Made by a program: the position numbers and the translations under genes. From contig NC_068559.1 in assembly GCF_022201045.2 (NCBI RefSeq), forward strand, positions 20,777,501 to 20,841,500: a stretch of DNA of 64,000 nucleotides, read 5' to 3'. Source of the DNA: Citrus sinensis. Lineage: Eukaryota; Streptophyta; Magnoliopsida; Sapindales; Rutaceae. Of the stretch, positions 55,947 to 64,000 are shown piece by piece; within the stretch, counting starts at the first letter, position 1, and the number at the start of each line of letters is the position of its first letter. The notes beneath the pieces are model-generated. The model had not been told where the DNA came from. It did not search any database and was given only the letters and a program-made list of their open reading frames with translations.

Positions 55947-56243
55947 TTAATATGCTACTAGTTTACACAGAAATAAGTAGAGCACAATTACAAGGAATGC
56001 TCCCAAGCTAAACCCTTCAGCGTCATGGCCTGAGCTACTGCTTTGATCATTGACTGCAGGAGAAAACGGCGGCGGCGGAGCGGGGGAAGTGGAAGAGAGA
56101 GTTGAGAACAACTGCACAAGTAGTAGTATCAGAAGAAGAAGAGCTATGACGAGGGAAATGTTAGGACCAATGATCACCATCCCAAGTATGATCATTATGA
56201 CAGAGGGCACCAACGGTGATGGCCCTGCCTCTCTGCTTGCCAT
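55947..56243 (-). CDS. Small membrane protein of unknown function, paralog A
   Basis: The ATG at 56241-56243 starts a 98-residue protein, MASREAGPSPLVPS. It has hydrophobic segments at about 15-32 (VIMIILGMVIIGP) and 34-52 (LVIALLLLILLLVQL), a Pro/Ser-rich linker (SPAPPPPFSP), then QSSSSGHDAEGFSLG and a C-terminal hydrophobic segment (LVIVLYLFLC). The same plan appears at 57266-57598 and, shortened, at 29956-30117. The family looks like a plant-specific small integral membrane protein. I know no assigned function. A GTG-started extension of three codons is less likely. Confidence 0.75.
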   Translation of the reverse strand: MASREAGPSPLVPSVIMIILGMVIIGPNISLVIALLLLILLLVQLFSTLSSTSPAPPPPFSPAVNDQSSSSGHDAEGFSLGAFLVIVLYLFLCKLVAY

Positions 56244-57265
56244 TCCTCTCACTGATCTCTTTCTCTTTTATCTTGCTCTATGTAGTTAACGAAAAGATTG
56301 CCTGCTACAGCTATAAATATAAGAGTGTCCTTTGGTTTGTCTTCTTTGGCCAGATATAGTATAATGTTTTTTTTTGTGCCCAAAACCTATTTGGAGCTCT
56401 AATCAGTTTGTTTCTGGATACTCCAGGTTTTTTTTTTTTTTTTTTTTTTTAATTCTTACACTGATTGATTGAGAGGTACATACAGCAAGAACCTATGTAC
56501 ACTAGTAGGAGTACTAAGACCTTGTCAAATAAATATGGTGGAAGTTAGCTTCAGGGTCAATCACGACCAACTATTATTTATTTATTATGAGGGAGTGATG
56601 AGCAAATGAAAGAGATGAAGAGACTAACTGGGAACCATAGATTTTGTCAAATTAATGAAAACGACTGTGTTTGATCATCTAGCATGCAACAGGATCATGA
56701 TCTTCAAATTCAATAATTCGGTACTGGATTTTTTAATAGCTGATGGTGGTGGAATTTCTGCATGAAAAAAGGTATGATATAAACCAGAAAAATCAATAAA
56801 GCATGTCATGCATGTTACATTGCTACTCCAAGCGAGTAAATTTTTCTATATCGGATATGACTTGTTACGATCAAGTTGTTTTCTTTAATAAAAGTTCAAA
56901 TCAAGAGAGAAATCTCGACGTCTAGACTATGTCATGGACAGCGGGACACGTATGATGAATTAGATGCTGATTACTCTTCACATAGTTCCTGTACAACATA
57001 ATGATTCATTATACTATGGAAATACGTCTAACTGCGTAGCCAGTGCCGCAATTAAATTCGTGCTACTTTTCAGTTCAGTGAACATATTATCTCCTTTTTG
57101 AAATGTCAGTTTCCATCTAATTATTTACACATTCTTCACGACATCCCACATAATAAGGAAATCAAATTTTTTTTTTTTTTTTTTGCAAATAACCATGAAA
57201 CTTACTGCAGAAACACCACAAGTTTCTTCTTGATCAGGCAGCAACATTCTGACGACCACGAGATC
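56244..57265. other. Intergenic DNA between small membrane-protein paralogs
   Basis: AT-rich. It contains poly-T runs near 56429-56450 and 57168-57184. Nothing gene-like is visible beyond presumed promoter sequence for the 55947-56243 gene. Confidence 0.45.
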
Positions 57266-57598
57266 TCACATAAGATGATATAGAACTAAGAAGAGCAAAA
57301 TAAGAAGCAATGATCCAAAACCAAACCCATCAGAATCAAATCCAGAACTGCTGCTCTGCTGAAATGTCGGAGAAGACGAAAATCGAAGAGTTGGAAAGGA
57401 ACTAGAAAGCAAGTGTACAAGCACCAGCATTGAAAGCAGTAGTAGCAACACCATAAAGGTGCCACTGCCTTCTTCCCATGTTTGAAATGGTAGCAAAACA
57501 TATTCCAAGAGGGATAGTAGGGTAGGACCAAAGATCACAAACCCTAAAACCCCCACCATTACAGACGGCACCACTGGTGATGGCCCTCGGCTTCTCAT
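57266..57598 (-). CDS. Small membrane protein of unknown function, paralog B
   Basis: A 110-residue frame from the ATG at 57596-57598: MRSRGPSPVVPSVMVGVLGF. It shares GPSP(L/V)VPS, a GFVIFGP turn, a Leu-rich segment (FMVLLLLLSMLVLVHLL) and the tail QQSSSSGFDSDGFGFGSLLL with paralog A. It ends in a hydrophobic C-terminus. The intact motif order in two copies supports a real gene. Its role is unknown. Confidence 0.75.
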   Translation of the reverse strand: MRSRGPSPVVPSVMVGVLGFVIFGPTLLSLLEYVLLPFQTWEEGSGTFMVLLLLLSMLVLVHLLSSSFPTLRFSSSPTFQQSSSSGFDSDGFGFGSLLLILLFLVLYHLM

Positions 57599-58628
57599 CT
57601 CTATCTATTCTCCTCTCTAGCCCTCACTGATGCACCACCTCAGGAGTTAATAAAGAGAATACTGTTGCAGGCTGAGATGACTTTCAAAAACATTGTGATT
57701 CTTTAGTCTTTGGATTTATAATTTTATATGGTTAGTTAACCTATGGCAACTTCCTTACCTAATCTTATTTAATCATCTGTATTTTTCACGTCATAGAGGT
57801 TGGCTTGAAGTCCAACTACAAAGAACTTTCATTATAAAAAGCAATGAAAAAAACCTCAATGATTATCTAGAAAAACCCGCAATGAAGCATGAAAACTTAG
57901 CACCTATTTGTTTACTTAAGAGTTAATTACTTGAATATTAATGAAAATGACATCTCTTGTCTTGGATGCCATCAATAAACATAGAATATTCATACATGAT
58001 AATGATGATGGCAATAAATAAATAATGAGGATGAGGTCAAGATTAGGAATATCAACCATGGGCAGACATATGTGGAGATGAATTAGTTTGGCAGAAACAG
58101 CCATACAGAATCCCCAAGAACAAGAAAATGAACATCATCATCATCAAAGGGCTCAGATAACTCATGAAGAATCCTAAAAGCGGTTGATGGCTAATCAATA
58201 AAAGGTCCAATAATCATACCGAAAGTTCATAGAAGTCAGTGTGTAAAATAGCTATAAAAAGTAACAGAGTGCAATGAAGAACAGGTTAATGCCTTAGGGA
58301 AAGAAAGGAGACCTACAATGAAGGTAAGTATCATTGAAAATGGAAAGTTTGTAAACTAGGTATACTACTAGAGTTACTGAAGGTTTTCTAACCATATCAA
58401 TTTTAAATATTCAAATAAGCATTTTACTCTTAGGCAGAGAAATTAGATACTAATCATACAAAAAGACAAGAGGGAGAGGTAATATTACAATCACTAAGTT
58501 TTTTGTCATCTGAACAAGAAAAACTGTGATTCTAACCTAACCGGCCTCTTACCACTACAGAATTACAGCACTGTATACAACCAAAGCGACAAAAGATGAC
58601 TGAATTCTCCTATGAAACTCCCTTCTAA
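57599..58628. other. Intergenic DNA and LHP1 3' region
   Basis: AT-rich. The last part is probably LHP1 3' UTR. No gene, RNA or complete repeat is visible. Confidence 0.45.
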
Positions 58629-61600
58629 TCACTGTGTACTGTACTTGAGATGTTGCTCGTAGAAGTTGATTAACTGGCATTGAAAAGAAAAAGATAGTTA
58701 TCAACGACGGTTCAAAATTGACAACTTACAGTAAGCATCAGATCTTGAACCCATTACAATGTAGACAAGTAAGAAAGGAACAAATCACATAATAAGATAA
58801 TTACCAGAAGTGGATTATTAGCCTTGAGATACTTGTTATCCACCATTACTTCTTTTCCATCAGACCTATGAACGAGGCAACCAAATAAGAACAAATAAGA
58901 ACAATATCTTTCATCTGGATGAAACTTCAAGAAACATGCAATCATGCACTAAATATTGCTGTTTTGAAAGCTCAATCATTCCTCTCTTGAAACAAGTTTC
59001 CTGGTAGACAAGATTTTAACACCCTTCAAATGACAAAGATTGACCAAAAACTGTCAAAACCATATCCAACTGATAACATTTACTAACCATAATGGAAATA
59101 ACTCAATAGTAGTACCACAATGAGAAAAACATACCACAAACCTTTCTAACAAGCAAAAAATATAAATAAAAGATAAATACAATCGCCAATTCGTTTTGTT
59201 CATATAATAGTAGCTATATTGTTATTTCCTAGACCAATTAATTTATCTAAGATACTACAAAACTACTCTCAAATGAGCACACCTAGTACTTTGTGAATGA
59301 TATAACCTCAAAATATATTCAAAGTTAACATGTCTCAACCGTAACCACCAACTTGTGCTTTCTAAAGGCAGCAAATAAAAGCAGCCACCAAGTCTCCAGT
59401 GGACTCAATCTTGTATAGCTTAAATAAATAACTGATTTAAAGATTTAGTGCCACCCATCAACTTCATATATAGATAGCCAAGCTTCCAATTTTATCACTG
59501 GAAATAGAAAAGAAATCAATGAAAACTTCCTATTTACCCTACACACTATCCTCCAAAAATTGTCCTTCCCGCCACCAATTAACCACAATCCCTCACACAA
59601 CAGAACTATAACGTCTGAATACTCATGTCATCAACCAACCCACCTAAATAATATAAACACTTTCTTCTAATAAAATAGACGCTCTTCACTTTCGGAAAAA
59701 ACAATAAAATAAATAGGCACTCTTCAAGATCCACACCAATTCCCTTCCAGCAAAGGCCTCTGCAGTTTCTTTCTCAGCCACTAAAACAAGAAACAAAATA
59801 AGGGCATAGAAAAGGAGCATTGCACAACAAGGTTCTTTAGCACATGAAAGGGAGTTCAACATTACAATTTGTGGCACTTTCTAGCTAAAGCACTCAAAAG
59901 AAAACCCTTGAAGACTGGTGAAAATTTTGGTTACTATTAACCCAACAACTTTAACTTAAAAGCATAAGCCAAAAGGAAAAATTATTTTGAACACACAAAA
60001 GGAAAAAGAATTTGGAGCCTGACGACACACCTGACCGCCATAAAGGTCACCACCACATCCTGCATGTTATCTGATACAGAAGCTGAGAAGTCTATTGGTT
60101 TGAGTATTTTAACAATAGCAGATGCATTTATGGGTCCTTCATGCTTACTCTTGTGACTTGAATTTCCTATTCCAAGTTGTTCATCCGCACTATCACAGCC
60201 GACAGCAATGCCTGGTGTTGAATCTTGCGTGACAATTACCTTAGTGGAGGCTAAATCTTGTTTAAATCTCTTCACAGAACTGGGCTTCCTTCTCCTAGCT
60301 CCTGTGCGTCGGTTACTATGAAGTGGTTCCACTTGATCAGCCTTAGAGAGTCCATTTGTAAGACCATTCCCTTCTGAAACCCTAGCTTCTTGGAAATGTA
60401 ATGCAAGCTTATCTGCATTGGCCTCATTGTTAGATATCATTCCTTTCAGCTCACTAAGCTTAGGATCATACTCAGCTTCCTCGTTCCTTCCGTCAATTTG
60501 TTTTGAACCATTTGCAAGCCTGTTATCATTTGTTTGCTTGGCTGTTCTGAGATTGTTCACATTTCCAACATTCCCTCCTACGTGACCTGAGCCTATAGAC
60601 TGTGTTGAGGGAGAAAGATCAATAAGGCCTGCGTTAATGAGAGGGTCAGCGGGAAGAGACTGACCAACACCACCAGTTACATAATATGGAGCACTAAAGG
60701 TGCGCGCCTGTTTCTTCTTTGGCAGGCTACTAGAACCACCCCCCTTGCGTTTGCGCTTCCTAGAAGATTTACCCGACCGCAAGCTTCAAATCCAGAAGAT
60801 AAACTATATAAGTGAAAAAAGCATACTCTTTTAAAAAGAAAACTCCAACAACTGATTGACACCCTACACCTCTACTTGATTGCTAAGAAATTTGAGGAAC
60901 CAAAAGAATGATGAACTTCAAGGTTTTCACATTTATATTTTCCTTCTCTTAGCTCAGAAACAAATGACTGACCATCTAACCCTCAGTTTCGTTGCAGAGA
61001 AAAGCCAAGGAAATTTAAGAACAATGACTCTTCAGGTTTGACATCCATTTCCTGTCATTTTTATTAAAAGAACAAAGCAACTGAATTCAGCTCAACCAAG
61101 GAAGTAGTTCAAGACTAAAATGATTTAACAACCTGTTAGTTTGAGCAAACTGAGGATATGTTTGAAATTGAGGTGCTGTGACGGTAGAACTGTGACGGTA
61201 GAACATAATCACCACTGGTTGAGTATAAATAGGTTGGTACTTGAAAAACATTAACTGCTACATAAGAGTGAGGATTTACCACTTTAGGTGCCCTAAGACT
61301 AAAAGAAAAGCACAATAACTTTTCTCAGCAAACGAAAAGAGAAAAAAAGAAGAACTTTTACCTCTCCTCAAATGCATCAATAACATCTGAACATGACTGC
61401 AGATTCTCCAATGGCTCCCAGGTGTTGGCATTTTCTGGCCAGCCACGCCTTCAATTAAAAACAAATTACATTAAAGAAAATCTCAACATTAGTCTTGTCA
61501 TATCAAAAAATTAACAAAAAGAAATCATATAATCTAAATTACTCCACTCACCACTTGATAAGATACTGAAGCTGGCCCTGTTTGTTCATAATTAGATAAT

Positions 61601-62078
61601 TTAAATCAGAAACTGACAAACAAATAAACCACAAAAAAAAAAAGTTAAACTTGAAAAGTCCGTTTGGTTCCTAAGAAAAACTAGCAAAGAAAAACAGCGA
61701 GAAATTTAAAATTAAAATTAAAGTGACCTTGCGAACCCTTTTCCGACGAATGGCTTCGATTTCGAAGAATCCTTCATCAAGCTTCGGCCGCTCTTCTTGA
61801 GGCACCGCATCTTCGTCTTCCTCTTCCCCTTCCTCTTCTTCCTCCTCCTCCTCCTCCTCCTCTTCATTATTTTTCTCCTCTCCGACTTTCTCCTTTCCTT
61901 TTTCTTTTTCTTTTTCATTTTCTTTTTCTTGCTCTTGATTTTCTTGATACTCGACGTCGATCAAATCAATTGAATCGTAATTGATATTTTCTTGATTTTC
62001 AATATCGTCATTCGCCTCCTCGGCATCGTTTAGTGCCGGATTCACCACCTTCCTCTTCCCTCCGCCCTTCACTTTCAT
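58629..62078 (-). CDS. LHP1: Chromodomain protein LHP1 (LIKE HETEROCHROMATIN PROTEIN 1 / TERMINAL FLOWER 2)
   Basis: There are six exons on the minus strand: 61728-62078, 61552-61577 (only 26 bp), 61362-61448, 60031-60783, 58805-58865, 58629-58673. They total 1323 bp and 440 residues, matching LHP1 size. The N-terminus is acidic with a Glu run at about 72-83. The chromodomain spans about 100-155 ([15 protein letters not shown], then [20 protein letters not shown] and DVIDAFEE). A basic nuclear-localisation stretch ([11 protein letters not shown]) and a long hinge follow. The chromoshadow domain forms the end ([39 protein letters not shown]). LHP1 is a nuclear reader of H3K27me3. It works with PRC1/PRC2 to keep flowering and development genes silent. 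All splice sites are GT-AG. Confidence 0.95.
61835..61862 (-). repeat. Coding trinucleotide repeat (Glu run) in LHP1 exon 1
   Basis: A run of CTC/TCC triplets on the plus strand encodes about 12 consecutive Glu. It is a likely length-variable site between alleles. Confidence 0.8.
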
Positions 62079-63609
62079 TTTCTTTTTTTAATTTTTTTTC
62101 TGCTAATTCCTTGCGAATGGAAAAAATAAAAATAAAAAACTTTCGAGTTTCTGTTGGCGAAAAATTATTCGGTGAGTTACACACACCGAGTTAGTGAGTG
62201 GAAACGGAGGTAGCCTCGCCCTTGCCCTCGCCCTCGTCAGATATGAGGAGCTGAGCTGACAGCTACGCTTGTTTTTTTTTTTAAAAAAAAAAAAAATTCA
62301 AGTCTCTTTCCAGGTTCTTTTTTTTGCTTTGAAAGGAGGAGGAATTCGGTTTCTGGGTCAGAAATTGACCCGGATCCGGATAAATTGGGTAATTTATTTT
62401 GCCTTAAATTTTATTTTTATTTTTTTTTTTATATAATTTCGTTTGGACATGAGGTTTTGATGTGTGAATCCCGCCACTGTTTCCCTCCAAATCATGCTCG
62501 GCTTTTTGATTCTTTTTGGTGGGAATTTTATGAATTTATTAAGAGCGCATGCGAAAGTAGTTTTTTTTATGTTGTTAAAATATTTTTAAAATGATTAAAG
62601 GCGTATTATTTATTTGCAAAAATTACTTGAAATATTTTTTTTTTTTGGGGAAATGACGAGTTTTTTTGATACCATCAAATGTTCAAATAATCAAAAACAA
62701 AATCAATAAAACCTTATCGTGTGACGTTGCTTTCAACCCAAAAATTCATAAACAACAATATCAAAAGAAACAATAATTCTTAGTTCTTATAAATAACTGA
62801 TGCTACAATATCTCAAAGCACTTTTTTTTTTTTTTAATTTTTCTCCAGTAACATGTAATAAAATTCTCAATTTTATTATGCCAGAAACAAGTCAAGAACT
62901 TCAAAATTCACGGCCTCGGACCATGAAATATTGATTACAAGTTGGGTAACAAAATTTTCGAAAGACCATGAATCAGGGTGGTTCCATAAAATTTATCTAT
63001 AAAGGAAATATATCAATTAATTAATATTTCATACGGCACATCATTTATTGATAGATGATTCTGCCAACTACATTAATGCTGAATAATTAAGTTAATTTTA
63101 CTAAATACATAGCAGTAACTCTTTGGTGATGCATCAATTGAGATATAAACAGATATCCAACTCTTAATAATGCAAGTGCATTCAACAATGCTTCAATTTC
63201 TATTCTGTTTCATTCTCTGTCGAATGCAATTGCAAAAACATAAACAGCAGAAACATCACCAAATTTTGAGAATTGAATCAATTTTCAGGAAATTGACGGA
63301 ACAATTTTTGGAAAAGAATCAAGTTTCAATATGCAAATCAAACCTTAGCAGCGACAAGTTGAATCTTTCAATAGTTAGTCTTTTTAAGCATCTTTTGGTA
63401 CATCAAAATAATGAGAAGGTGTTAATTGATTAATTCAAAAAAAAAAAATTCTGTTTCTATTCACAACCATTCTATAGTACTTGAACAAAGGTACATTTTG
63501 GTCGCTAGAAAAAGAAAAAGAAAGAAATGAACTATAGATGAATAGCAAGGCAAACCTTCTTAATCCTCAAAAGAGCTTAGCTAACTCATTAGAAATTAAA
63601 TCCCGGATC
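62079..63609. other. LHP1 promoter region and sigma-factor 3' region
   Basis: The LHP1 5' leader at about 62100-62260 holds a (GCCCTC)n-like short repeat at about 62215-62235. The rest is AT-rich with poly-A/T runs near 62270-62295 and 62820. The last part should be the 3' UTR of the sigma-factor gene. No other gene is supported. Confidence 0.45.
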
Positions 63610-63894
63610 TCAAGAGGTTATCGCATATTGCATCAAATGTTTTGTTCTCTTCTTGTTCTTTAGCTTACGGAATGCAGAGGACTCAATTTGCCGAATTCTC
63701 TCTCTACTCACACCCATCAACTCTCCAATCTCTTGCAACGTCTTCATCCTTCCATCTTCCAGCCCAAACCTCCATCGGACAACCTGCCTTTCCCTTGGAT
63801 TCAGTGTGTCCAAGACCTTCTCAAGGTCCTCCTTCATAAATTTCTTGATCAGCAGATCCTCTGCAGTTTCTGCTTCTGGATCCGCAATTACTTC
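63610..63894 (-). CDS. Plastid RNA polymerase sigma factor, last exon (SIG2/SIGB-like), partial
   Basis: The last exon runs from the TTGACAG/GAAG acceptor at 63894 to the TGA at 63610. The rest of the gene lies beyond the window. It encodes about 94 residues of region 4. It opens with [14 protein letters not shown] and continues [20 protein letters not shown] and [17 protein letters not shown]. The helix-turn-helix [16 protein letters not shown] contacts the -35 promoter element, and KNKKRTKHL closes the protein. Nuclear-encoded sigma factors direct the bacterial-type plastid polymerase (PEP). [18 protein letters not shown] and the C-terminus most resemble the SIG2/SIGB group by memory. SIG1 and the others are not excluded. 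Confidence 0.85.
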   Translation of the reverse strand, partial: EVIADPEAETAEDLLIKKFMKEDLEKVLDTLNPRERQVVRWRFGLEDGRMKTLQEIGELMGVSRERIRQIESSAFRKLKNKKRTKHLMQYAITS

Positions 63895-64000
63895 CTGTCA
63901 AAAGACATAAACCATATGATAAACAGAGGGGGAAAAAAAATTATAAGTGAATCAGACAGATTGAGAATAAAACAGACCGATGGTTTAAGATTTTGGTTAA
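63895..64000 (-). other. Intron of the sigma-factor gene (partial)
   Basis: Non-coding, AT-rich sequence upstream of the last exon's acceptor site. The next exon lies outside the window. Confidence 0.7.

Overview
The window is nuclear DNA of a flowering plant, almost certainly a eudicot. It has spliced genes with GT-AG introns, AT-rich non-coding DNA, chloroplast-targeted proteins, a CC-type NLR, PP2 lectins and Tat-lineage LTR retrotransposons. The style resembles Citrus, but nothing here proves the species.

Layout. 1-17.4 kb is a nested transposon cluster: an LTR remnant, a Copia-like solo LTR, and a roughly 0.9-kb terminal-inverted-repeat element. That last element is split by a full-length 11.06-kb Ty3/gypsy Tat element (4901-15955, minus strand, perfect 5-bp target duplication) and by a 555-bp hAT element. 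A 607-bp foldback MITE follows. 20.4-26.3 kb carries a 13-exon MLO gene (+). 27.6-29.4 kb carries plastid ribosomal protein L3 (+). 29.96-30.1 kb has a truncated small membrane-protein gene. 30.8-34.75 kb carries a CC-NB-LRR resistance gene (-). 36.7-37.6 kb and 51.1-51.9 kb carry two PP2-like lectin genes (-), separated by a second full-length Tat element (about 38036-49345, minus). 55.9-57.6 kb has two intact paralogs of the small membrane protein (-). 58.6-62.1 kb carries the chromodomain gene LHP1 (-). The right edge holds the last exon of a plastid sigma factor (-).

The most striking content lies in the two Tat elements. Each encodes gag-pol on the minus strand and, between pol and the 3' LTR, a second gene on the opposite strand. 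That antisense gene has a candidate 5'-UTR intron, a coding intron whose length is a multiple of three in both copies, and an AATAAA signal just past the stop. It looks like a real plus-strand transcription unit carried inside a retrotransposon. Its introns would survive retrotransposition because they are not introns in the genomic RNA. The two copies carry complementary damage. Element 1 has two amber stops in gag-pol and a broken antisense gene. Element 2 has an unbroken 1881-codon gag-pol, but its first integrase catalytic Asp is Asn, and its left junction is aberrant (a 13-bp duplication and loss of the LTR tip).

The host genes are not an operon. They are separate plant genes for defence or susceptibility (MLO, NLR, PP2), plastid translation and transcription (L3, sigma factor) and Polycomb silencing (LHP1).
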